A DNA stretch of 64,000 bases. It comes from JAJFUG01 sp964473155. GTDB lineage: Bacteria > Gemmatimonadota > Glassbacteria > GWA2-58-10. The position numbers and the translations under genes are program-made. The stretch lies in contig CAYYNT010000003.1 of the NCBI GenBank assembly GCA_964473155.1, positions 62,001 through 126,000 on the forward strand. Reading direction: 5' to 3'. The stretch's first letter is position 1, and each line of letters starts with the position of its first letter. The notes below the pieces were generated by a model. The model had not been told where the DNA came from. It did not search any database and saw nothing but the letters and a program-made list of their open reading frames with translations. Below are positions 41,613 through 50,089 of this stretch, one piece after another.

Positions 41613-43970
41613 TCACCAGCGGCGGCCGAAACGCGCACTCAACAACGCAAGCACGGCCAGCGCGACCGCTGCAACCAGGCTGACAATAACGCCGAGCCTG
41701 AAAGAATCAGAAACATAGGCGAAATGCACAATATGGTTTCCTGCTTCAAGAGCTACACCGCGCAGAGCATAATCGGTCCGGAGAACGGCTACCGGCGTTC
41801 CATCCACCCAGGCTTTCCAGGCCGGGTACTCCCACTCGCTCAGGACCAGTATGCCAGCCGCGGGGCTCTTTGTCTCCACCGTTATTTCATTCTGTGCATA
41901 ACTTTTAATCACAGCTTCAGATTCAATATGCTCCTGCGTGGAGGGGGTGTCAATGCCGGGTTCTGTCTCCAGAACGGCCTCGCTGCGGTGGTCGAATGAC
42001 GGGTCGTTCAGGGTGGCGAGAATTGAAGCGTCATCCTTGAGCACTCTCCATCTGTGAAGCAGGAACGCCCGCGGAAGGTAGGCGCCGTGGGCGGCAAGCC
42101 CCACGCTGCGGGATTCATAATTGATTGCGATTTTATACTTCACATTAAGAAGGTCGAACTGGCGATCAACCTGCACCTCGCCAAGACGGCGCTTGAGTTG
42201 CAAGGGATTGTATCCCTCGAGCAGAAACAGACGGGCGATGCTGCCCTGGTTCCGCGGCAGCACCATCACACCAGGGTTTTCGAGGCTGCGCGCGTTCACC
42301 CGGAACAATTCTCTATCCAGGTCTTTTTTCAGTTCTTTGACCATGGGAGTGTCGGCATAGTAGACCGCCGGATCTGTATCACCGGCCAGGAACGGCCGCC
42401 CGAACGAGGCCAACTCCACGAACGTGCACAATACTATCGACCCGGCCCAGGCAAAGGTAAATCTTCCGGATCGTCCGGCCGGCCACAGAATCAACGCCGC
42501 AAGGGCAGTCCACATTATCGATTCAAGCACTGCACCCGAGGCCATGGCTTTGACCTCCGGACGCAACAGCGCTCCATCGCAAAGCCCGTTCAACGCACCG
42601 GCTTTCAACAGCACGAACAGAACCAGGAGAACTCCTCCGGAACCCGCGGCCAAGAACATAGGACCGTGTATGGCCCTCCCCTCCCCGGATTTCGTTTTTC
42701 TTAAAAGCGCCTCGCAGCCATACGCGGCAAGCATGGCTAGGGCGAAGGAAACCAGAGCTGCAAACCGTCCCGGTATGCGGAACCGTCCGAAACCAGGCGC
42801 GAACTCGAAAAACAGACGGTACAGTCCGCCGTACTTGCCCAGGGCCAGCAGAAGGCTCGATGCAGCCAGCACGGCATGGAACCGCACGCTCCTGTCCCGT
42901 CGAATGCCGCTCAACGCCCAAAGCGCAAGCGTGAGGGGCAAAACTCCAACAAACAGGCATGTCTCCCAGAATGCGCTGTAACCACCGGCCCAGTAAGTAT
43001 TTGCTGTCGGGAGCTGACGGCCGAAAAATCCCGGACTGAGGAGCTTGACAAGGAAAAGAGGATGCAGCGAATGCTCCGCCGAGGCCTCCCAGGTCATACT
43101 GCTGCGCGGGGTATAACGGGCCAGTTCGGCTGCGGGCAACCAGTTGAACGCGTTGAGCCCCACCCCGAACGCCGCCACGGCCACGAGCACAGCCAGTCGT
43201 TTAATCGTGCCTGACAAGCTCCAGCCGTTCTCCCGGTGCACCTCCAGCTCGTGACAAAGCCACTGGAGTCCCAGTACATAGCAGATATAAAGCGTGTACT
43301 GCGGATACCCCCCCATTGTGCTTACACCCAGCGCCAAAGCGCAAAGCACGGCCCAGCGGTGACGGCCCGTGTCAAGAGCGCGCTGGAACATTTCCAGGAT
43401 CAGCGGCAACCAGACAAACACGTTGATGAAATTAAGGTGTATCGCATGGGTGACCAGAAAACCGCTGAAAGCGAAAATCACTGCGCCCAGAAGGCTGGAT
43501 TCTGCGGATAGCTTGAGATATCGGAGGTAGCGGAAACTGAACCAGGCCGCCAGGAAAAAATGGAACACGAGGAAGAACTGCACGACCCGCGGGCTGAGAC
43601 TGTCCGGCCCGGCGAACAGGGTCTGCAAAAGGTTGAATGGATAGAGCACCGCGGTCTGAATGTCGGCGAAAAAGGGCATTCCCCCGAAAACATAGGGATT
43701 CCAGAACGGAAACTCTCCCCTGATTATCGAGGTGGCGGCGAAGAAACGCACCGGGTATGTGAACTGTATGAAATCCTCCCAGAGCCAGGCGCGTCCAGAT
43801 TTCAGGGGAGTGAGATATTGCCAGAAAAACACCGCCGCCAGCCCGGCAAGAATCACTAACGGATAGCTCCGCTCAAGATTGAACGCGCGGCGCCCTGCAG
43901 TGCTGTCTGACTGTCCCCGTCTCGGGCTATCTTGATTGGCTCGCTGCCTGTCAGTCTTTCTGGAGGTCAT
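41613..43970 (-). CDS. YfhO family membrane glycosyltransferase-like protein
   Basis: A 785-residue protein with about 12 membrane helices and an extracytoplasmic C-terminal domain, followed by a final helix. The YfhO/GT-C signature is seen: WLWEDFIQFTYPVRFFAA with an Asp/Glu pair, FPFWNPYVFGGMPF in the first periplasmic loop, and VSEWEYPAWKAWVDG near the end. In Firmicutes YfhO adds sugars to lipoteichoic acid; the acceptor here is unknown. It overlaps the GT2 gene by 4 bp, consistent with GT2 making a lipid-linked sugar donor for it. Confidence 0.88.
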   Translation of the reverse strand: MTSRKTDRQRANQDSPRRGQSDSTAGRRAFNLERSYPLVILAGLAAVFFWQYLTPLKSGRAWLWEDFIQFTYPVRFFAATSIIRGEFPFWNPYVFGGMPFFADIQTAVLYPFNLLQTLFAGPDSLSPRVVQFFLVFHFFLAAWFSFRYLRYLKLSAESSLLGAVIFAFSGFLVTHAIHLNFINVFVWLPLILEMFQRALDTGRHRWAVLCALALGVSTMGGYPQYTLYICYVLGLQWLCHELEVHRENGWSLSGTIKRLAVLVAVAAFGVGLNAFNWLPAAELARYTPRSSMTWEASAEHSLHPLFLVKLLSPGFFGRQLPTANTYWAGGYSAFWETCLFVGVLPLTLALWALSGIRRDRSVRFHAVLAASSLLLALGKYGGLYRLFFEFAPGFGRFRIPGRFAALVSFALAMLAAYGCEALLRKTKSGEGRAIHGPMFLAAGSGGVLLVLFVLLKAGALNGLCDGALLRPEVKAMASGAVLESIMWTALAALILWPAGRSGRFTFAWAGSIVLCTFVELASFGRPFLAGDTDPAVYYADTPMVKELKKDLDRELFRVNARSLENPGVMVLPRNQGSIARLFLLEGYNPLQLKRRLGEVQVDRQFDLLNVKYKIAINYESRSVGLAAHGAYLPRAFLLHRWRVLKDDASILATLNDPSFDHRSEAVLETEPGIDTPSTQEHIESEAVIKSYAQNEITVETKSPAAGILVLSEWEYPAWKAWVDGTPVAVLRTDYALRGVALEAGNHIVHFAYVSDSFRLGVIVSLVAAVALAVLALLSARFGRRW

Positions 43971-44737
43971 CGGCTGTACAATCCACGGCGGTCGTTCAAC
44001 CAGATGGCAAAAAGCTCGGAAAAGCAGGTGAAAACATTTTTAAGCAGGCGAACCCGAGTGGCCTCGTCATTGGCCCACTCCACCGGGACTTCCTGCACCG
44101 CGAATCCCTGCCGGTCGGCAATCACGATTATCTCTGTGTCGTAGCTCCAGCCGCTTATCCGCTGGCTGCCGAATACGGGTCCGATGCTGCGCCGGCTGAA
44201 ACATTTGAAACCGCAGGTGAAATCGCTGATTTTTAAACCGAAAATTGCATTGCTCAACCAGGTGAACACCTTGCCCATATTTTCACGATATTTAGGCTGA
44301 TGTTTGACAATCCTGGCTGAATCCACCTTGCGCGTACCGATTATCACATCCTTCCCGGCCTCTATCAGCGGCTGGAAACGTTCGAGCATCTCAATCGGCG
44401 TTGACAGATCGGCGTCCATGAAAACGGCGTACTGCCCGCGCGAGGCCAGCATACCGGTCTTTACAGCAAAGCCCTTACCGGAGTTACGGCCATAGCCCTC
44501 CAGCCGAACGTTCACATCGGGGTTCTGGAACGACCCGGCCACCTGGCGGGTGCCGTCCCGGCTCCCGTCATCCACCACCACTATCTCGCTGGAATAACTC
44601 TGGCCCCGCAAATATCGAATGACCGCCTCCAGCGTCCCGCCGATACGTTTTTCCTCATTATAGGCCGGGATCACCACACTCAGAAAAACTGTCCCCTGCT
44701 CCAAGTCATTCTCCCCAGTCATCTCGATTCCGTTCAT
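43967..44737 (-). CDS. Family 2 glycosyltransferase, polyprenyl-phosphate sugar synthase type
   Basis: A 256-residue GT2 with VVIPAYNEEKRIGGTL, VVDDGSRDGT and the metal-binding DADLST (FMDADLSTP near residue 105). The pattern KGFAVKTGMLASRGQY and the lack of C-terminal membrane helices are those of DPM1/ALG5-type dolichyl-phosphate (bacterial undecaprenyl-phosphate) sugar transferases. It likely feeds the YfhO-family enzyme encoded next. The exact start is uncertain among ATG 44737, ATG 44722 and TTG 44746. Confidence 0.9.
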   Translation of the reverse strand: MNGIEMTGENDLEQGTVFLSVVIPAYNEEKRIGGTLEAVIRYLRGQSYSSEIVVVDDGSRDGTRQVAGSFQNPDVNVRLEGYGRNSGKGFAVKTGMLASRGQYAVFMDADLSTPIEMLERFQPLIEAGKDVIIGTRKVDSARIVKHQPKYRENMGKVFTWLSNAIFGLKISDFTCGFKCFSRRSIGPVFGSQRISGWSYDTEIIVIADRQGFAVQEVPVEWANDEATRVRLLKNVFTCFSELFAIWLNDRRGLYSR

Positions 44738-44771
44738 GCGAAACAATCCCGGCGCTCTCAGAGCGGCCAGT

Positions 44772-45512
44772 CTAATCCGGACGGGTGCAAAGACAGATCA
44801 GCGACTTGCCGAACGGGAAGCCGGGCCGCGGCAGAAAATGTCTCTCAAAACTGAAGATGCGGTGAAAAATCCAGTTCAAGGGCCTGTTGAAATCCGGATA
44901 ACAGTTCTTTTCTTTCAACGGAGCGCGAAAACGGTCAAGAACTATGTCGATCAGCGCCAGAGGAAACAGTATGGAATTGAAATGCGTGATGAAATCCAGG
45001 CGGAACCCGGCCCCCTGAAGCAGTTTACTCAGCGAGCGAGTCGTATAGCGTCGGTAATGCCCGAATACTACATCCCGGCTGGTCCATTGCCAGCGGTCGG
45101 CAGGAACCGAGAGCAGCAGTTTTCCGTGTCCTGGTTTGAGCATGCGCAGGAGTTCTTTCGCCACCTGTCTGTCATCCTCGATATGTTCCGCCACATCCAG
45201 GCAGAGGAGAGCATCGAAACCACTATCACGGAAGGGCAGCCGAAGACTGTCTCCACGGACCAGTTGTTTCAGTCCCCTGTTTCTCGTGAACTGGAGGGCT
45301 TCAAGGGAAAAATCGAAGCTCACGGCCTCGACGCCCAGGGATTCTGCCAGACGGCTTGTGGCTCCGGGGCCACAACCGACATTCAGCAGCCGGCCGCCTT
45401 CATGCAGAAACCCGCGCAACAGTCGCTCCAGGATCACCAGACGGCCGCTGTAAAGCCAGTAACTGTCCTCGCGGCTGTCAAACTCCTGCATGATCTGTTC
45501 ATTGTCTTTCAT
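44772..45512 (-). CDS. Class I SAM-dependent methyltransferase
   Basis: A 246-residue methyltransferase. Motif I LLNVGCGPGATSRLAESLGV (about residues 40-59), acidic post-I (VSFDFS), and LCLDVAEHIEDD for motif post-III identify a Methyltransf_11/23-type Rossmann domain. The substrate is unknown; the operon context of envelope glycosylation suggests a sugar, lipid or quinone-like target, but this is inference. ATG overlaps the stop of the upstream binding-protein gene as ATGA. Confidence 0.88.
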   Translation of the reverse strand: MKDNEQIMQEFDSREDSYWLYSGRLVILERLLRGFLHEGGRLLNVGCGPGATSRLAESLGVEAVSFDFSLEALQFTRNRGLKQLVRGDSLRLPFRDSGFDALLCLDVAEHIEDDRQVAKELLRMLKPGHGKLLLSVPADRWQWTSRDVVFGHYRRYTTRSLSKLLQGAGFRLDFITHFNSILFPLALIDIVLDRFRAPLKEKNCYPDFNRPLNWIFHRIFSFERHFLPRPGFPFGKSLICLCTRPD

Positions 45513-47032
45513 CGGGCATCCCCGGCGCCTGGATCAGCCTTCCGTATCCCCGAGGAATCAGGAACGGTCGCGCCGCTGTCCGCGGCCGGGGGAACCTGCG
45601 CCGGGACTATCTCTCCCCTGCGGATCTCAAGAATGTATGTCTTACGCTCCACCCGGCCATCCGCGGCCACAGAGTATTGACCGTAAGCCCCGCGCATACC
45701 GGATACGCTTGTCAGCGCTTTTGCCAGACCTTTGCGGCTGACCGGGAAAGCTCCGGCTGCTTCAAGGATCATCTCGGCGGAATCGTAGCCGAGAGCTGAA
45801 AACCTGTTCACCGGACGGTTGTATTTCTGTTCGTATTCAGATTTGAAACTCTCCCAGGACAGTTCCCTGGCGCCCTCGTAGAAAGGAGAGGCGATAATAA
45901 CACCCTCCACATACTCCCCGCCCATGCGCAGGACACGCTCGCTGCGCCACGCCTCTGTCCCTATGATACGCGATTGCTCCAGACCGTAATAATGGATCTG
46001 CGAGGCGATCTGTGTTATATCGTTTAAATCCGCCGGGATGAAAATCGCATCCGGAAGGTAACGCTGAAGAAAAGTCATCTGGCTGTCAAATTTATTATTA
46101 TCTCCGCTGTAACGAAGATTCGCCACTACTGAACCGCCGCTTTTATGTACTGCATCTCTGAAACCCGCGGCCAGCATCGCGCCCCTTTCAGTCTCAGGGG
46201 CAAGAATGGCGAAAATCTGCAATCCCAGGTCCCGCACGGCGAAAGAAGTCAGACGGAGCAACTCGGCTGGATCGGCGCGATTTATGGCATGCACCAGCGG
46301 ACCCAGGCCGATAAGCGACGGGGAATCGGCGGTCGGGCAAACCAGCGGCAGCCCGAGGCTCGATGCCGCCATTGCCAGGGACAGAGTCGCCTCATCCTGG
46401 TGCGATCCGATCAAGGCGGCCACAAGGCTGTCCTTTGCCAGTTCACGCCCGGCCGTGGCGGCGATCACCGGGTCGGACTGGTCATCCCGAAACAGCAGCT
46501 CGATCCGGCTTCCCTCCCCGTGTCCAGAGTTGTAACGGTCAACCGCTATCTGGATGCCTTCCTGAATCGCCTTGCCGAAATCGGCGTAACGGCCGCTGAG
46601 CGGAAGTATCACTCCAATCTTTCTGCAACTGCCCGGGATATTATCATCAACGGCAATATCCGTTCGGGATTCCGTATGTCCCAGAACAGCAAGAAGCTCG
46701 GCTGTCTGAGCCTGAGGTATTCTGGTTCTGAGTGCGACATAAAGTGAATCCGCCGCCTCCCGGCGGCCGAGAGCAAGACGGGCCCGCATTCCGTAGTACA
46801 GTCCGAGGAAAGCCATCTGGCTGTCCGCGGGTGACAGTCCGGCAATGAGCCGGTCGAAGCTGTAAATCGACTGTTCAAACCTTCCTCCGCCGAACTGCTC
46901 CAGTCCGTTCGTGAAGTCGGCATAGACAGCTTGCTGCCTGCGGTCCGGCTTGTCCGGGCCAGCCAGAACAAAACACGGCAGGAGGATTGAGATTAAAGCC
47001 GTAGCAATAATTAGTGACGGCGCTGATTTCAT
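45509..47032 (-). CDS. Periplasmic ligand-binding protein with helical N-terminus (LivK/LpoA-like)
   Basis: A 507-residue exported protein: signal peptide (to about residue 25), a helical TPR-like segment to about residue 125, and a type I periplasmic binding fold (KIGVILPLSGRYADFGKAIQEGIQIAVD ... split by DDQSDP, ALIGSHQDEATLS, SALGYDSAEMI). A TPR-plus-PBP1 layout resembles LpoA, the outer-membrane activator of PBP1A, as well as branched-chain amino acid receptors. No ABC permease genes are near, which favours a sensing or activator role. First gene of a five-gene operon with methyltransferase, GT2, YfhO and rhomboid. Confidence 0.85.
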   Translation of the reverse strand: MKSAPSLIIATALISILLPCFVLAGPDKPDRRQQAVYADFTNGLEQFGGGRFEQSIYSFDRLIAGLSPADSQMAFLGLYYGMRARLALGRREAADSLYVALRTRIPQAQTAELLAVLGHTESRTDIAVDDNIPGSCRKIGVILPLSGRYADFGKAIQEGIQIAVDRYNSGHGEGSRIELLFRDDQSDPVIAATAGRELAKDSLVAALIGSHQDEATLSLAMAASSLGLPLVCPTADSPSLIGLGPLVHAINRADPAELLRLTSFAVRDLGLQIFAILAPETERGAMLAAGFRDAVHKSGGSVVANLRYSGDNNKFDSQMTFLQRYLPDAIFIPADLNDITQIASQIHYYGLEQSRIIGTEAWRSERVLRMGGEYVEGVIIASPFYEGARELSWESFKSEYEQKYNRPVNRFSALGYDSAEMILEAAGAFPVSRKGLAKALTSVSGMRGAYGQYSVAADGRVERKTYILEIRRGEIVPAQVPPAADSGATVPDSSGIRKADPGAGDAR

Positions 47033-47087
47033 GTGCTCCGAACCTTCCGGTACGCAGGAAACAGTGATAATGAATGATTGAAAACTA

Positions 47088-47116
47088 AAAATATTCTGAA
47101 ACAGACACTATTTCAA
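47088..47116 (-). promoter_or_regulatory. Promoter of the envelope operon
   Basis: Minus strand: TTGAAA (47116-47111), 17-bp spacer, TATTTT (47093-47088), 56 bp upstream of the start and directly after the rpsA terminator. Confidence 0.6.
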
Positions 47117-47133
47117 CTCTAAACTTATCGATT

Positions 47134-47166
47134 CAAAAAGAATGGGCGCACCGGAAGCGCGCCCAT
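47134..47166 (-). terminator. Intrinsic terminator of rpsA
   Basis: Stem ATGGGCGC/GCGCCCAT with a 9-nt loop and minus-strand tail CTTTTTG, 69 bp past the rpsA stop. Confidence 0.88.
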
Positions 47167-47235
47167 CACAGCAAACGAGTGGAACAAACTTAATCTGACG
47201 CTGAATCGACCGTAATCGCCTGACGTTCACTCCGC

Positions 47236-49224
47236 TTATTCGGCCGCTTCAGTCCCTTTCTCATCCTTAACCTGTTCCTCAACCTCAACTGCACCCTCAT
47301 TCTCCTCAGCCGCCTTCTTCCTCTTCTTCGGCTCGCTCTTCTTTTCCTCTGCCGGAGCCTCAACTTCAGCCTGACCCTCTTCAACCACTGCCACTTCAGG
47401 CTCATCATCCTGTGTCTTAAGCTGTTCCTTGGCGTAACGCTTGGCCTCCGCCATGTCACGCACCGCCAGGACAATGCGGTGGTTCTGCGGGTCGTTCTCG
47501 ATGATCTTGAGTTTCAGTTCATCCTCGATCTTGTAAACATCAGCCGGGTTGCTGACCGTACCCTTGAGACCGAGCTGAGAGATGGGAACGAACCCCTCGA
47601 TGTCATCGCCGAGATCGACAACGACACCCTTTTCCAGCAGACGCACGATAGGCGAATCAACCTCGGTGCCGACCGGATACTTCTCTCCGATCTGCTCCCA
47701 CGGATTATCGGCAAGCTGCTTCATGCCCAGGCTGATACGCTTGTTGTCGATATCCATGTTGAGCACCACCACCTTGACCTTGTCGCCCTTCTTGACAATC
47801 TCGCTGGGGTGATGGATACGCTTGGTCCAGGACATATCGGAGATGTGCACCAGCCCGTCGATACCCTCCTCGATCTCGACAAAAGCTCCGTAGGAGGTAA
47901 GGTTGCGCACACGGCCCTCGATGACTGTGCCGACCGGGTATTTCTGGTTGAGAGTCTGCCACGGATCGGCCTCGGTCTGCTTGATGCCGAGCGATATCTT
48001 CTCTTCCTCCGGGTTGATCGAGAGGACGACAGCCTCGACGATGTCCCCGATGGCCACGACTTTGCTGGGGTGGCGGATATGACGGGTCCAGCTCATCTCG
48101 GAGATGTGCACCAGGCCCTCGATACCCTTCTCCAACTCCACGAAAGCGCCGTAATTGGTGATCGAGACAACCTTGCCCTTCACTCTGGAGCCGACCGGAT
48201 ACTTGGCCGCGGCGTTCTCCCAAGGATAAGGAGTAAGCTGCTTGTGGCCAAGGCTGATACGGCCGTTCTCGAAATCGAGGTCCAGTATCTTGACATTGAT
48301 CTTGTCGCCCAGGGCCACCATCTCGCTCGGGTGCGCCACACGGCCCCAGGACATATCCGTGATATGCAGGAGCCCATCCACGCCGCCCAGATCGATGAAC
48401 GCGCCGAAATCCGTGATATTCTTGACCACGCCCTCGCGGGTCTGACCGACTTCCAGTTCCTGAAGCAGTTTCTCTTTCTTTTCCTCGCGCTCGCTTTCGA
48501 GGATCACGCGACGGCTGATCACGATGTTGCGGCGGCGCTTGTTAATCTTGATGATCTTGAACTTGAAGGTCTGTCCCATCAGCTCGTCAAGGTTCGGAAT
48601 ACGGCGCAGGGCGATCTGGCTGCCGGGCAGGAACGCATCCACTCCCAGCAGGTCGACCACCACGCCGCCCTTGATCCGGCGGACCAAGGTGCCCTCGACC
48701 AGCTCGTCATTCTCGTGCGCAGTGCGTATATGGTCCCAGACACGAATGAAATCGGCCTTCTTCTTGGACAGGACGATGATGCCATCCTCATCCTCGAGGC
48801 TCTCCAGGAACACCTCGACCTCATCGCCTACATGAACTTCATCCAGAGTTTTGAACTCATCGAGGGAGATCGTCCCCTCGCTCTTGAAGCCTATATCCAG
48901 GACCGCCTGAGTCTCGGTGATACGCAACACACGGCCCTTGATCACCTGGCCTTCCTCGATGCTGGACATCGTGGACTCGTACATCCCCATCATGCGATTG
49001 TACTCGTCCTTGCTGTACTCGATGCCCTCATCCAGCATCTGCCAGTACTCTTCGTCCTCCTCAACCGGCTTCTTGGCAGCGGATGAAGCCTTCACTTCAG
49101 CTTCTTTCACATCCTCGGCAACGGCTTCGGCAGCCGCCTCGACCGGCATTTCCGCACTTGTCACTTCAGCCTCGGACTGGACATCCGCCTGAGGGTTATC
49201 GGGGTTTTTTCCCAACTCCGCCAT
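47236..49224 (-). CDS. rpsA: 30S ribosomal protein S1
   Basis: A 662-residue S1 with six OB-fold S1 repeats. Repeats 3-5 are nearly identical in pattern (GAFI/VxLGGVDGLLHITDMSW, GAFVELEKGIEGLVHISEMSW, GAFVEIEEGIDGLVHISDMSW), each followed by HPSEMV or HPSKVV. An acidic, Ala/Glu-rich N-terminal extension of about 80 residues precedes repeat 1, and a Lys/Glu-rich tail of about 60 residues follows repeat 6, making it longer than the 557-residue E. coli protein. S1 recruits mRNA to the 30S subunit. AAGGAG precedes the ATG. Single-gene unit. Confidence 0.97.
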   Translation of the reverse strand: MAELGKNPDNPQADVQSEAEVTSAEMPVEAAAEAVAEDVKEAEVKASSAAKKPVEEDEEYWQMLDEGIEYSKDEYNRMMGMYESTMSSIEEGQVIKGRVLRITETQAVLDIGFKSEGTISLDEFKTLDEVHVGDEVEVFLESLEDEDGIIVLSKKKADFIRVWDHIRTAHENDELVEGTLVRRIKGGVVVDLLGVDAFLPGSQIALRRIPNLDELMGQTFKFKIIKINKRRRNIVISRRVILESEREEKKEKLLQELEVGQTREGVVKNITDFGAFIDLGGVDGLLHITDMSWGRVAHPSEMVALGDKINVKILDLDFENGRISLGHKQLTPYPWENAAAKYPVGSRVKGKVVSITNYGAFVELEKGIEGLVHISEMSWTRHIRHPSKVVAIGDIVEAVVLSINPEEEKISLGIKQTEADPWQTLNQKYPVGTVIEGRVRNLTSYGAFVEIEEGIDGLVHISDMSWTKRIHHPSEIVKKGDKVKVVVLNMDIDNKRISLGMKQLADNPWEQIGEKYPVGTEVDSPIVRLLEKGVVVDLGDDIEGFVPISQLGLKGTVSNPADVYKIEDELKLKIIENDPQNHRIVLAVRDMAEAKRYAKEQLKTQDDEPEVAVVEEGQAEVEAPAEEKKSEPKKRKKAAEENEGAVEVEEQVKDEKGTEAAE

Positions 49225-49304
49225 ATGAAGGGTATCTCCTTAAAAAGAATAAAAAGCCCCTTGTCTTCAGGGGGTTAAGGGTTAGTAAATACAGCCAAAG
49301 TATA

Positions 49305-49333
49305 AAGTTAAAGAACTTTTGTTCTAAAGTCAA
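49305..49333 (-). promoter_or_regulatory. Candidate rpsA promoter with internal inverted repeat
   Basis: Minus strand: TTGACT (49333-49328), 17-bp spacer, TAACTT (49310-49305). The spacer contains the inverted repeat AGAAC-AAAA-GTTCT. Confidence 0.4.
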
Positions 49334-49351
49334 TAATAATCGGTCAGGCAT

Positions 49352-50017
49352 TCATTGCTTGCCGGACTTTTCGTTATCCAAGCAGTTTTTCTGGAGTTCA
49401 GCAATGCGCTGCATCACCATTTCAGCAATGGCGATCTGCCCTTTGGGATTGTGCTCAAAAGATTCATATTCAGCAGGCGGGATCGGGCGTCCATACAGCA
49501 CCCGCATCGGACGGCGGCGCAGGAAAGCCTCCTTGAGGCGGGCGGTGCCGCGCAGGAAAGCCGGCACTATCGTCGCTCCGGTCTCCTGAGCCAGCATCCC
49601 CACGCCGAATTTGGGTTGCCTCAGGCTGTCCTCCGGTCCGCGGGTGCCCTCCGGGAAAAGGATCACCACGCCCTCCCGGGCCAGGATGTCCTTGAGCGAT
49701 GCAATGGCAGTCCAGTCCATCACTCCCCGGCGGATGGGGACGGTGTTGTAGAAACGGATCAGTCCACCGAAGAAAAAATTCCGGAACAGCTCACGCTTTC
49801 CAAGGAAAAATATCTCCCGCGGCACTGAGCAGCCCACGGCGGGTGGATCGAAATAGCTGACATGGTTCGAGGCGATTATAACCGGTCCATCCGCCGGAAA
49901 CTTCTCCTGATGAATGAACCGCGCTCCAAAAAACAGCCGGAGAAAAAATCGCACCAGCATCTGAGAGAACCTGTAAACATTACGGTATTTAATTTTGCCT
50001 GGCTTTTCATGGCTCAT
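49352..50017 (-). CDS. plsC: 1-acylglycerol-3-phosphate O-acyltransferase
   Basis: A 221-residue PlsC-family acyltransferase making phosphatidic acid. The four motifs are visible: NHVSYFDP (HX4D, near residue 55), GLIRFYNTVPIRRG, LFPEGTRGPED and VPAFLRG. One N-terminal hydrophobic stretch. Two starts are possible, ATG 50017 (GGA 10 nt upstream) or ATG 50038; neither has a strong Shine-Dalgarno. Divergent from lnt across about 50-70 bp, so lipid synthesis and lipoprotein acylation may share a control region. Confidence 0.9.
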   Translation of the reverse strand: MSHEKPGKIKYRNVYRFSQMLVRFFLRLFFGARFIHQEKFPADGPVIIASNHVSYFDPPAVGCSVPREIFFLGKRELFRNFFFGGLIRFYNTVPIRRGVMDWTAIASLKDILAREGVVILFPEGTRGPEDSLRQPKFGVGMLAQETGATIVPAFLRGTARLKEAFLRRRPMRVLYGRPIPPAEYESFEHNPKGQIAIAEMVMQRIAELQKNCLDNEKSGKQ

Positions 50018-50089
50018 GACTGTACATTCCTGTGTCATCTTTTGAGTTTGAAATCCATTTCCCCTGCGGCGGGGTCAATTTAGTCCGAA

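Noticed and set aside
47479..49086. Plus-strand frame of 535 codons opposite rpsA
   Set aside because: Its repeats (HLGDVHQ, ADRIL) mirror the S1 repeats read backwards, so it is a shadow of rpsA.
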